NCBI GenBank assembly: GCA_012861695.1
Contig: JAAOOA010000052.1
Span: forward strand, 400,001-464,000
Direction: 5' to 3'
Origin: Trematomus loennbergii
Lineage: Eukaryota > Chordata > Actinopteri > Perciformes > Nototheniidae
Length of the DNA stretch: 64,000 nt
In this document: piece after piece, positions 32,955 through 43,998 of the stretch
Layout: each line of letters begins with the position of its first letter
Numbering within the stretch: the stretch's first letter is position 1
Position numbers and translations under genes: made by a program
Notes under the pieces: model-generated
Databases searched by the model: none
What the model saw: only the letters and a program-made list of their open reading frames with translations
What the model was told of the DNA's origin: nothing

Positions 32955-33783
32955 AAGGCGCTAAAATTAAAACTTCAAACATCGCAAAATAAACTGGTCA
33001 GACTACTGCTTGACCTTTCATCTAGAACCCACCTCACCTCTGCCCACTTTGACAACCTAGGATGGCTTAGAGTAGGCGACAGAGTACAGCTACTTGCAAT
33101 GGGCCTGGTCTACAAGATCCACTACACCTCTATGGTACCCATGTACATGTCAAAATTCTTCCCAAAGGTCAAGGAATACCATGATCATAACACCAGAGGG
33201 AGCTCCACAAATCATGTAAAACCCAGATTTGGCACAAAAAAGGGGGAATACACTTTTCGCAATTATGCCACATCAAGGTGGAACGCTCTTCCCACAACTG
33301 TAAAGGAAAGTAAAACTATACTTACCTTCAAAACCTCTCTTAAAGAGCACCTTAGGGGGAGAGCATTGCAAAACTGGCCCCGGTAATGGTACAAAACTCA
33401 ACCTGTCGTACAATGGACAGCTTCCCCCCCCCCATCTATGTATATACTCGCATTTTAGACTCTGTTACTAACTGTATATCTGTAGACTTGGTATGTCTTA
33501 AATGTCCGGTTAGGATGTATTAGAACGAAATCTAAAATAAAAATTAAATAAGCCATCTGTATGTAAAAAACCACCTGTATGTAAATTGTAAATAAGCCAT
33601 CTGTATGTCAAATATGTCTATGTCTTAAATGATATGATGAATTGGAAATGGGGGACCCTGATGTAAACAAGACGAAAGTCTTTCTCTGGTCTGCATCCCC
33701 TTAACAATTGTATGTTTTGAGCTGTACTGTACTGTACCCAATATACAAGCTGTTAATAAACTTTTCAATCAATCAATCAATCA
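32955..33783 (+). mobile_element. 5'-truncated LINE with (AATC)n tail
   Basis: The insertion is flanked by ATGC and is absent at the matching site near 1,402. The open frame carries a LINE C-terminus (FDNLGWLRVGDRVQLLAMGL, then YTFRNYATSRWNALP, then FKTSLKEHL). It ends in AATAAACTTTTC plus an (AATC)n tail. It fits a CR1/Rex-like LINE tail. Confidence 0.85.
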
Positions 33784-34211
33784 ATGCTCAACAACTCGCT
33801 GAACGGAACTTTGACGCTGGTATCAGTTTGGTTTCCCACCAATCACGGGAGTATTGTGTATAGAAAGTGTTGAGTTATATTTCTCGCGCTACCTTACATC
33901 CATGAAGGCAACATGACAGAGGAAGGGCTGTCACTCAGGATGCTAAACTACTCTTTGGTAAGCCCCGCCCCCCCCAAGCAACATCAGGGCCAAAAGTTTG
34001 AGAGAGAAAAAAACGGTGAAACCTGAAAAAACAAGATTTGAAACTGAAAAAATAATTGTTTGGAATCTGAAAACGGAAAATCTGCAACTGAAAAAAAGAA
34101 GGATTCAAATATCAAAATATGTATAAAAGGAGTGGAGCTGTCTTTTTATGAAAAGTAATTAAGCTCGCTCCGACTTCTTTCTCTTTTTTTTTATCGAAAA
34201 AAGCGAACTAT

Positions 34212-35284
34212 TGTTAGAAATTTAAAATCAATGTTAATAGCATAATTAGTCTAAAATATCGTCAGTTTTAAAAGCTGTTTTATTGTGAAAAAAACCGGAA
34301 GTTCTCAAAGTCTCAATACCAAGCTTTTATTCTGAAAATCCTCATATCCGGTCAGTACGTAGCATGTCGCGAACAATGTTTTAAACTAACTTACAGCTGT
34401 TTATAAGGTATTAAATAGAAAGTCATGAAAGAGATAAGAAGGAGAAAAGGCTTAATGAAGTAGACAGGGAATACAGAATGTCAAAGTCCTCTGTTTTACG
34501 CGATGTCAAACATCGAAGACCGAGGAGGACGTACCCCCTATCTTCACAGCGGGAGGGAACGAGGAGAGGATAAAGGAGAACGGCAGAGGACAATTCAGGA
34601 CTCCTTCTTCGCTGCAGCCACCAGAGACAACACCGGCTTTGTCTTTTCCCTTATCCTCTGCTTGTTGTATCATCGTGCCATTTAATTAAACTCAACCAAT
34701 TTGAACCTTTTCGGAGACTCCATGGGTGTTTCTCAATCGCGAGTACGCTTGCTTGGTAGCACATGTCTGCCGAGCATCTTGCTTCAGAAGCGAGTCAAGA
34801 ATACTTCCTGCCATTCGGAAAACGAAGTGTGGAACAGGCTAGCAAGTGTGCAGGTGTGCGTCATATGAGAGGCCCCGCCTTACATCTTCCGCCACAGATT
34901 TGGGGAAATTGGTCCGTGCGCAAAGCATTGTGGGATTTTAAGGCCGCGAAGTCTACTCATGTGCACACTCGATATTTCTCCAAACGGAGTACGCCGGGCT
35001 CGGTAGATTTCCAAGTATGCTGGAGATTGGAACAGTACTTCGGCGGCACTCGATGACGTAGTATGCTTGAAATAGTGGCTCGGAAGCAGCTTTACTCGCG
35101 ATTGAGAAACACCCCATTAGTCTCTTCATTCTAAGCTCCTCTCCTGGACGCGAGAACATCTAATAGTTGGCAACCACGAAGGACTTTGAGAACTTCGGGG
35201 TTTTTTTCACAATAAAACAGCTTTTAAAACTGACGATATATTTTAGACTAATTATGCTATTAACATTGATTTTAATTTCTAACA
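34212..35284. mobile_element. Long-TIR DNA transposon, Ginger-like
   Basis: The ends TGTTAGAAATTTAAAATC and its complement start arms of about 80 bp that are near-perfect inverted repeats. CTAT lies on both sides (34,208-34,211; 35,285-35,288). The empty site AACTATTCAGTCAG is seen near 1,818 and 61,018. TGT...ACA ends with a 4-bp target fit Ginger elements, but the target could be read as 6 bp (ACTATT) with the ends one base shorter. The interior holds one nested MITE and no transposase. Confidence 0.75.
34724..35114. mobile_element. MITE nested in the long-TIR element
   Basis: The ends GGGTGTTTCTCAATCGCGAG and the matching complement (CTCGCGATTGAGAAACACCC) give about 22-bp inverted repeats. 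CAT flanks both sides. Superfamily uncertain. Confidence 0.8.
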
Positions 35285-35424
35285 CTATTCAGTCAGACAG
35301 CAATTTATTAGTAACAAGTGCAATTTCAAGCACTTTATCCGAAATCCAAACACTTTTCAAACCTTGAAAACACCACATGAAATTTCAAGCATTTTCAAGG
35401 ATTTCCAGCACCGTACGAACCCTG
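35285..35424 (+). mobile_element. Right terminus of the large hAT-type element, unit A
   Basis: It ends CGTACGAACCCTG and is followed by AATAATT. It pairs with the left end at 9,190, giving a 26.2-kb segment that contains the NLR gene and promoter. The part of this end left of 34,212 is at about 33,850-34,211, split by the long-TIR insertion. Confidence 0.65.
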
Positions 35425-36135
35425 AATAATTGTTACAGCTCGAGTGGAATTTTTCTGTCTGCTTTTCTTCAAGTCAACCCTAGGGGGAGTAAAGAACTAT
35501 AAGCCATCACATCTCATAAAGGTTTTCTCCGTCAGCAACAAAAGATGGAGGCTTCACAAAACAAAATAAATTCAGCCGAACCAAAGAGTGTTTTCATCTC
35601 TACCTTTTATTCCTCCTGAGTGCCAAACGCCATGAACATGTAACTCATCATCATTCCCTTAGCTCAACATATTTACAAAAATATTAATCTTTTTACATTT
35701 TGCTGCAGTCATTCAGTCAGTAGGGGCTTGGACTGTGAGCCGTAGGGTCGCCGGTTCAAGACCCCGACCAGACTAAATATGGAGTGTGGACTGCTACTTG
35801 GAGAGGTCCCAGTTCACCTCCTGCCCTGCCGTGGTGCCCTTGAGCAAGGCACCGGACATCCCCCTTCCCCCCTCACTCCCATTGCTCCCGGGCGCTGTAC
35901 AATAGCTGCCCACTGCTCCTGGTACTAGACTCCTGGTGCTAGGATGGGTTAAAAGCAGAGAACACATGTCACTGTGAGCTGTGTGCTCTGCATGTGAGAC
36001 CATTAGAGGGTTTCATCCCTCCATATTCTATTATAATCTGTTACTCCACCCCGCCACACGAGCCACCTCCAGCTTTTTATCCCAAATGTTATTGTAATTA
36101 TCAAAAATAGTTGCAGATAATTTTTGTGAAGATGG
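35425..36135. repeat. Local duplicate of the zinc-finger 3' end, with SINE
   Basis: After the hAT end the zinc-finger 3'UTR sequence runs to about 35,700 and is interrupted by a SINE. It resumes at about 36,030 with a degenerate copy of the zinc-finger stop region (GTTACTCCACCCCGCCACAC). It then joins the uninterrupted hAT target (GGACTAATTGTTACAG near 36,132). The same arrangement is at 61,198-63,375. It is absent at 2,008-2,300. Confidence 0.75.
35702..36004 (+). mobile_element. tRNA-derived SINE, unit A
   Basis: A tRNA-like head with an A-box-like TAGGGGCTTGG and a B-box-like GGTTCAAGACC is followed by a body with CCCTTGAGCAAGGCACC. A second copy at 61,467-61,664 and 63,142-63,240 is split by a hAT element. 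It is not a functional tRNA gene, as no acceptor stem closes. Confidence 0.7.
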
Positions 36136-36386
36136 ACTAATTGTTACAGCTCGAGTGGAATTGTCTGCTTTTCCTCAAGTCAACACTAGGGGAGTAGAAA
36201 AGTCAACAACAAAAGATGGAGACATCACAAGATGAAATAAATTCAGCCGATTCAAAGAGTGTTTTCATCTCTACCTTTATTCCTCCTGAGTGCCAAACGC
36301 CATGAACATGTAACATCATCATTCCCTTTCCTCAACATATTTACAAAAATATTAATCTTTTTACATTTTACATTCAGTCCATTCAG

Positions 36387-36718
36387 TTACTCCTCCTCCG
36401 CCACATGAGCCACCTCCACCTCCATCGTCTCGATCACCTCTCCCACTTCTCCCTCCTCTCCCTCCTCTCCCTCCTCTTCCTCCTCCTCCTCCTCCTCCAG
36501 CTTGGGGTCTGTTAACCCCGCTGAGAGAGGACGTAGTTCACCACCTGCATGATGCCCTGATCTGACAGCGTGGATAACGACCCGTCCGTCACCGCCTGCA
36601 CCGCCTCCACCGTCTCCTCCGTGATCAGCACCGTCTCGATCTCCTCGGCAGGCGGCTGCCGGGCCGGTCTCAGCTCTGGAGGCAGCTCGGAGGCCAGGAT
36701 GCTGACAGCGTGCTCCAC
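36387..36718 (-). pseudogene. C-terminal exon of the zinc-finger gene, copy 2
   Basis: Same exon as 2,301-2,624, with acceptor at 36,719 and stop at 36,387-36,389. One base is missing after the VLSQ codons (CCCCGCTGAG instead of CCCCTGCTGAG, near 36,518), which shifts the frame before the acidic tail. The Glu run is interrupted by Gly codons. It is truncated by the junction at 37,680 like copy 1. Confidence 0.72.
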
Positions 36719-37267
36719 CTGAAGGTCAAGGTCAAGGTCAAGGTCAATCTTTCAGGTTTGTGTACAGACAGAGAGATCAAAATACTGTTTCCCACAATCC
36801 CGAATACACAAACAAATATATATAAAGATATGTATACAAATAGGTATATACCCAGAGATGGCAAAAGTACACACATCCTTTACTCAAGTAGAAGTACAGA
36901 TACTCAAGTTTAAAAATACTCTGGTAAAAGTAGAAGTACTGACTAAACTTCTTTACTCAAGTAAAAGTAAAGAGGGCTTTGAAATGTACTTCAGTAAAAA
37001 GTACCCATAACTAGCAGCTGTTTTAAAGAGTACCTGACCTCCCTTTATATAAATAGAACAATAATGTCATTGTTAGCTAATGAAAGTTTCCATGCTGAAC
37101 AACGGCAACATGACAACGTTTTCATTGGTCCCTCTTCTTTAGAGAAGACCAGGAAATGATGGATACACGGATCGTGTTCAAATCAATAGGCACGCAATGA
37201 CTCTAAATAATAATGATCACGCCACCAAACACACATTCAAACTAAAGGAACCAGCCTGTTTGGGAAA

Positions 37268-37385
37268 TGTGAGAAGTAGAAAGTACAGGTATTTGTGTTC
37301 AACATGTAAGAAGTAGAAAGTACAGGTATTTGTGTTCAAAATGTAAGAAGTAAAAAAGTACAGGTATTTGTGTTCAACATGTAAG
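37268..37385. repeat. 37-bp minisatellite, about 3 copies, in a unit MITE
   Basis: It is the homologue of the 13-copy array at 3,158. The surrounding AAGTAC-rich MITE spans about 36,857-37,495. Confidence 0.8.
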
Positions 37386-37531
37386 AAGTCAAAGTCAGAA
37401 AAATAAGTAGTGGAGTAAAGTACTGATACCAGAAGAATGTACTTAAGTACAGTAACAAAGTATTTGTACTCCACTACTTCATTTACTTTTAAATCAATAA
37501 AAGCAGTCACTATCTACAGCATAGCAGTCAC

Positions 37532-37679
37532 CTGTGTCCCCTGGTTGTGAAACTGCAGCGTATCTTTCTCCAGCATGATCTTCCCCGGCAGGTTGTCTCC
37601 GTGGTATTTGGCCATGTGTTTCCTCAGCGTTCGGGCGTCGATGTGCGCCTCCTGGCACATCGGGCAGACGTACGGAAAA
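37532..37679 (-). pseudogene. C2H2 zinc-finger exon, copy 2
   Basis: Identical in layout and product to 3,797-3,944, with splice sites preserved. Right of 37,680 the sequence becomes the tp63 intron, so this marks the second duplication junction. Confidence 0.72.
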
Positions 37680-38284
37680 CTGTTTTAGAAAATCTGTATC
37701 AAACTTTTATGGCACACTGTACTATGACATTTCTTCACCATTTCTATACAAATTTAATTTCAAAATGTTTGTATTACTTTTTTATAACATAACCACTGTG
37801 ATATTGTATACCACTTTTAAATAAAATGACGCTTTATTTAATGATTTTGAAATGAGATACTCTACTTTTCCATTTTCAAAGCAACTTAACTATGAATATA
37901 ATATTTTGACATTTAATGACATTTTTATTACATCCTTTATTATGACAACTTGTAATGTATGTTTTAGTTGTTGTTTTTATAACTTTTTTTATGTCTGCTA
38001 TACTTAGACTTTTTGTTTTAAGACATACTGTTCATTTTTTACATTTTTATATATTTCATTCAACTTTTTCATGACATACTATCCTATAAGATTTGTCATT
38101 TAAAACACCCTCAGTTGACCAAAGTGCTGTACAGGGAACAAATACAACATAGAATATCTTGTTTAAGATAAAGCATTAAGTATAACAAGTTGAAGGGTGC
38201 AGTGTCAGGTTATTTTCTGATCATTAAATCACAGATCACATTTTACCCCCCCCTCTCCCTCTCTCTCTCTCTTCCCCCCCGCAG

Positions 38285-38378
38285 CTTCCTTATTCGGCTG
38301 GGCTGCGCAGGCTGCCTGGACTACTTCACAGCACAAGGCTTAAGCAACATCTACCAGATTGAGAACTATAACATGGAG
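38285..38378 (+). pseudogene. tp63: tp63 exon 13 (SAM domain), unit B
   Basis: 94 bp, same translation as 4,563-4,656, with a pyrimidine tract and cag acceptor and a gtgagc donor. No earlier tp63 exons accompany it. Confidence 0.9.
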
Positions 38379-38495
38379 GTGAGCCCTTGCCTATCCAACA
38401 GCAGTCATTTGATGGGTTAAAAGCAGAAGATACAGAAGATAGAATCCCACCCACCCACTACGCATACTAAATCTCCCCTGTGTGTCGACCAATAG

Positions 38496-38797
38496 GACCT
38501 GTCCCGGATGAAGATTCCCGCCGAGTACCAGCACTCCATCTGGAAGGGCATCATGGAGCACCGGCAGGCCATGGACTTCTCCCCCCCCCCCCCCCCCCAC
38601 ATAATGCGCACCACCAGCGGGGCGTCCACCGTCAGCATGGGCTCCTCCGAGGCCCGAGGCGAGCGTGTGATCGACGCCGTGCGCTTCACCCTCCGGCAGA
38701 CCATCAGCTTCCCGCCGCGCGACGAGTGGTCCGACTTCTCCTTCGACCTGGACTCCCGCCGCAACAAACAGCAGCGAATCAAGGAGGAGGGGAGTGA
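38496..38797 (+). pseudogene. tp63: tp63 exon 14 (end of SAM and inhibitory domain), unit B
   Basis: The frame is intact through [12 protein letters not shown], the proline run, [19 protein letters not shown], the [19 protein letters not shown] segment and RIKEEG. A single missing G in the last GGGGG run moves the TGA (38,795-38,797) out of frame, and translation would run about 38 codons further. Unit A has the correct stop but an upstream insertion. The two copies therefore bear complementary single-base faults. Confidence 0.88.
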
Positions 38798-40405
38798 GGT
38801 GTTCAAATCTCACCCCCAAATCTCACCCCCAATCTCACCAACCCCACGTCTGTCATTTCACGCCTGCTGTACGAACATTTCTCTGGGTCAGAGTGGTGCA
38901 GGGATGACGTGATTCTCTAGGCTCTAAACTGGTTCCCTCGCCAATTGGATTATCCCCAAAAGAATAATCTCTGTGGCAAACACACGGCTATAATACTTAT
39001 ACGCTTTGTTCAACTGGATAATCCATATTTATTAACACCACTTTAATGATTTTTGAAGCATAAATGCAAAGGTAAAAAGCTAACATTAGGCTATCAAGTA
39101 GCTACAGCGCGGAAGCATGACTTGGCGGCTAAGCTAACGGCGGCTAATCAGAAACAAGTTTATTGCCAGGTACGTTTACAAATAAAAGGAATTTGCTGCA
39201 CACATAAACACAATGTTTATTTGTTAAAATGTTTGGCATAATGACATCAAGCAGTCTCGTTAGCCACTTGTTAGCACGGCAATTTTAAGACACACAAAAA
39301 GCTTCATACATTCACCAGATCAACTGATACATGTTAAGGCGTAGAACAAAACCTACAAATATCTACAGCTTGTGTTTACCACAGATTTTATTTCAGGCAT
39401 GTAAAATCAAAAAAACTTCAAGACGAGGGAACCCACAAATGCTGACTCATTTCTGTGTTTTAGGACTCATTCCTGCACCACTCTTAGTGCAAACAAAAAA
39501 CCTGCAAAGGAACAAAAATCACATTCACATAAAAGTGCACTTACTTTGCATTTTTGTTCTCGTTAAATCGCCGAGGAAACAACACGCGGCGTTGAGCGAG
39601 AGGTGCATTTTATTATGTTCTAATTTCTTGAGAGCACTTAAGAAATGCTGAGGATTTTCAAGCTTCATTTTCTTTGTATGATTCATTCCCATTTAAGAGC
39701 TTGACTGGAAACCAAACTGGCATTAGAGGGGATTTATAAGGGCTTTCTTTCTGCAGCGACTAGTGTATTTGTATTGTTTCTGGTTATGCAGGTTAGACAC
39801 TGGTTTCATTTTAAGTCAGCATTGATTGTAAACATTTCAAACGTTTCCTGTCAGAAGTATTATGTCAATTGATGGGCGATTTCGTGTTTCTGCTTCTATA
39901 TTTGCTCTTTTTTTTTACGTCTATTGTGAGATCAGCTGTTTGTGAAGTATGTGTTAAAGAGACAGATGTAGCCACTTATAGGCGTTTATGCTCTTGACCC
40001 AGTGTTTTTACTATGACTGATGTCCTGCTGTGTTTCCGCCTGATTTAATGCACAAGTGGATTAAATCAGAGTTATTTTTCTACGTATGAACCATGTTTTG
40101 GGGTTTATTTCATTTGATAACTGGCCAAAACCTGATAGATGTATATATATTTGTATAGTTCCTTTTTTTTTTATATAAAGTCTCCCTTATTAAAAAAGTA
40201 ATCAAGCATAATGATGTGAATATAACTCAGTAAGAACAAAGTTTGTATTGATTCTCCGTCACCAGCCTTTGTCTCAGTAGCCAGCATTATTAGAAAAAGC
40301 AGAGCGTTTTTTTCATGTTTTTGTACAATGTTTTGTAAATATGATGCAATATACCACGGGTATTTTGATATAAATCTGAAATAAATATCCATACTTGCTG
40401 TATCG
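38798..40405 (+). other. tp63: tp63 3'UTR, unit B
   Basis: Collinear with 5,071-6,650, ending at AATAAA near 40,381. It includes the candidate miR-203 seed site at 39,833-39,839. No coding of its own was seen. Confidence 0.65.
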
Positions 40406-40467
40406 CATGTTGAAACTCCATCTTGTCAATTTATTTCAACTTGTAAATATTCCTTTTTGTGTTTTCA

Positions 40468-41200
40468 AAGGTTAGTGACACTGATGTTGTTTTTCAATTT
40501 CATCCCGTAAAAGGTTGGTCTCTGGCTTATTCCTGTCCCAGCTGGACTACGGTGATACAATCTATAGATTTGCCTGTCCCACTGTTTAGGCCAAACTTGA
40601 CCCACTCTATGCTGCACTGCGTTATATATCAAATGCACCCTATAGGACTCATCATTGCAAACTGTATAGTCTAACTGGATGGTCCTCACTTACTATGCGT
40701 AGGATACAGCATTGGTTGTTATTAATGTATAAAGCCATTTTAGGTAAGCTTCCACTGTACATAGTGCCAGATTTGCCCCAGTTTGTGACTCTTACAACCT
40801 CAGATCCAGTGCCTGGATACGGGTCCAGGTTCCTGCTGTGCGGACTGAGGCTGGAAAAGGGAGTCTTTTTCATTATGGTCCTTGGTCTCGGAATGACCTT
40901 CAATCAAGCCTAAATTTAAGGGCACTTGTCTCAATAGCCTGTTTTAATTGAAGTTGTCTGAGGCCTTACCACTAGCTGCTCTTGCAGTAATAAGTAGTTA
41001 CTTTTCTTACTGTCCTAATGTGCACAATGTAGTGACTGCTTTTTCGTCTTTTGTTTTCTTAGATTGTTCTCTTTATTTTATATGTTTGTGTTATGTGTAA
41101 CGTTGCTGCCTTCTTGGCCAGGTCAGCATTGAAAATTAGATTTTATCTCAATGTTTTTATCTGGTTAAATAAAGGTTAATAAAAAATAAAATAAAAATGT
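40468..41200 (+). mobile_element. 3' end of an L2/CR1-like LINE, unit B
   Basis: The duplicate of 6,712-7,440 with scattered single-base differences. It contains RIQHWLLLMYKAILGKLP. Confidence 0.7.
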
Positions 41201-41477
41201 GGGAAAACTGCATTTCTAAACTAAGGATTTAAAATGTCTAAATGTTGACTTAAATGTTGAAGCAGCAGGCGGTTAGAGAAATGAGAACTCCTCTCCTCTG
41301 AGCGGTCATTTTAAAGAGACGTCCATTAATGATGACAGGAGGCACAGCCCTCTGTCTGATGACAGATGTGTTCATGACGACTTATATATTTACTTTTAAT
41401 TCATTGACAGTGCGGTATAATGAGACAATAACAGGCTACAGATGCAGACATATACACACACATTTATATATATTTTA

Positions 41478-41525
41478 GATTCTGAAATTGTATATATTTA
41501 TATAAATATATACAATTTCAGAATC
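41478..41525. repeat. 48-bp perfect palindrome, unit B
   Basis: Unchanged copy of the palindrome at 7,720-7,767, in spite of indels on both sides. Confidence 0.95.
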
Positions 41526-41859
41526 AAACAAGTATGAGAGCACTCTCATAATAACGTAACACTATCAGAGACTGGATATATCCCCCCTCCCCCCCCCCCC
41601 CCCTCTGGACGCTAGAATGAGGAAAATAAATTACGCATCAAAAGTTTTATCTACAAGTATTAAAAGTAAGCAGAGGACACCAAACCAACTGAGACCTGTC
41701 TGTCCGCTGCATCTACGCACACACTGTACCACACACACCTACACCACACACACCTACACCAGCCGTGGAGGACCGTGGAGGACCCTCAGTGTATCCTCGG
41801 TTATAGCTCCTCCAGAGAGCCTCCTCGACGCTCGATGCTCGGTCCTCGAAGTGCATTTA

Positions 41860-42636
41860 TGGCGCATTTCCACTACAGCGCGAGCTCGCTTTAAGCGTGC
41901 CGTGTCGCCGTACCCGTTTTTGGTTGCGCTTCCACTAGGCCTAGTTACGGCCCGGCCCGGCCCGGGGCCACTTTTTCACCTCTTTCTGGCCCGACAAAAT
42001 TGTGGTTCTATCGGGCCAACAAACAGGCTGAGTCGGGCTGAGTATGCTAAACTAGAGAGAGCATCGCTGGCAAGGGGGCTACAACTACAACAAGATGGAC
42101 ATATTTGACTTATTTAATTTGTAATACACGTTTCAAATGATGCCGAAGTAACAACATACTGATACGGTTAGTAAAAACCACGAATTAATGCTTTGTCAAG
42201 TCTGCAGACAGACGGCAGGAGAAAAACATTTTAAAATTCGTGTTTTTCTAGATGGAGATTGGCTAAACTAACGCAGTATATGCTCCGACCGTCCACACTC
42301 ACAACAACGGCCTATACAGACATAAATAAAGCAGCGACTGTATTCGCCATGACACAGGCAGTCTGTGGTGTGTACTTGTTTAACTTTTGTCGAGTTTCTG
42401 AACATATATAAGGAGCTGTGAGCTCTGAGTGCTAACAGCTACGGCTGGTTGTGTTTCTGGAGTTCTCATTGAAGATGACGTCACGGCTCCGCCAACACTG
42501 CGTTACTATAGTAACACTACCCCAGTTCCTAAACTGTAATGGAAGCGCAGCATGAAGTGAGTCGGCCCAACGCGGCCAAGCCGTACCGAGCCGTACCGAG
42601 CGTGGCCGAGGCCGACCGTGTAGTGGAAATGCGCCA
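41860..42636. mobile_element. Harbinger-like non-autonomous element, unit B only
   Basis: A 777-bp insertion has perfect 18-bp inverted ends (TGGCGCATTTCCACTACA) and TTA on both sides (41,857-41,859; 42,637-42,639). Unit A shows the empty site GTGCATTTAGAGAAATG near 8,095. The 3-bp TTA target points to PIF/Harbinger. No transposase frame. Confidence 0.9.
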
Positions 42637-43075
42637 TTAGAGAAATGAGATGTCCTTCAACATGCGCGCTAAATTCATTTCCGGGTCACTACCGGAGGAC
42701 CGAGGAGTTGAGGAGTCGAGGAGGGGGAATTGATGAAATGAGAAAGGGCCCATGTGTGTGAAGAAGCAGGAAATAAAAAGGAACTCACCTTGTGGTATAA
42801 CCGGCAAGAGAGAGCTTTGAGCTCCATACTGTTTCAGAAATAATCCTTGATAATCCATGATATGGCAACTAAAGATTGGGTGTAAACTAAGCATTTCAAT
42901 TGTCTAAACGTTGACTTATTCTTAATAACTGTTAGCACCTCTTACCCTCTGAAATGTCCAATTGACCAATCAGAATCGAGTATTCAACTAAGCCATGTCA
43001 TTAATATCAATACATTTCAAAGAGTATATCAAGTATATTCTGCACCTTGAAAATTAAGTATTTTCCATACTTTAA

Positions 43076-43406
43076 AGGTCCCATGTCATGCTTTTCCGGT
43101 TATTACCCGTCCCTTGTGTGTTATGAAGCTTTTTCTGCATGTAAACGGTCTGCAGAGTCACAAACCCTCAAAGTACACCCTGTAGCGAGTAAACTCTAAC
43201 ACAGAAAATACCTGTCTATGCTGCCCCAGAACGCCTCGTTGGAGATTTTTCTTCCTGGTCGTCGTGACGTAAGGGTCACTGTGACGTAATGGACCAATCC
43301 GCGGACTCGCGGACACACACACACACACACACACCAACACACACACACCACACACACACCACACACACACACACACACCACACACACACACAACCACACA
43401 CACACA

Positions 43407-43448
<42 letters not shown>

Positions 43449-43894
43449 CCTTACCTTTTCTCAGCCTGAACTCAGCCTGAGAAAGTGAGATACAGCGAAA
43501 CTCAGCCTGAACTCAGCCTGAGCACACACATACACTCACAGCCAGGCTACGAGTGTATGTGTGTGCTCAGGCTGAGTTCAGGCTGAGTTTCGTTGTGTCT
43601 CGCTGTCTCGCAGACCCCACGCAGCAACCAGGAAACGACACCAGTAATCAGGGCCGTCCCTCCCTACAGGCCGATCATGCAGACTGCATGGGGCCTCACC
43701 TTGCGGAGGGGCCTCACCTTGCGGAGGGGGTCTCACCTTGCGGAGGAGGCCTGAACTGAGCCGAAAATGTGGCGCAATTAGTGTGGAGCGGCACGGTTTC
43801 GCCGCTGCGAGGCTCCACTCCAACGATGTAATCTATTCTAGTAGACCTCAACAATGGAATTATGATCAGTATAACTGGCCATGACATGGGACCT
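43076..43894. mobile_element. MITE with AGGTCCCATGTCATG ends and TTAA flanks, unit B
   Basis: It is the copy of 8,543-9,084, longer by about 280 bp. The extra length includes an inverted repeat (43,487-43,601) and three tandem copies of CCTCACCTTGCGGAGG-like sequence (about 43,694-43,750). A CA array lies at 43,313-43,447. Confidence 0.7.
43487..43601. repeat. Inverted repeat with about 51-bp arms
   Basis: The left arm (43,487-43,538) and right arm (43,551-43,601) are complementary through AAACTCAGCCTGAACTCAGC and the CACACACATACACTC inner end, with only one or two mismatches and a loop of about 12 bases. It is absent from unit A. Confidence 0.85.
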
Positions 43895-43998
43895 TTAAAG
43901 ACCTAGCTTTTGTGTTTTATGAGGGTTTTTTTTTTATCCCTATTGTTATTGTATTATCAAAAATACTTACAGATTTATTTTCTGACGATGGAATAATT

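Noticed and set aside
35725..35770. tRNA gene candidate with A- and B-box-like sequence
   Set aside because: No closing acceptor stem, and it runs into a SINE body. The second copy at 61,490 is the same SINE.
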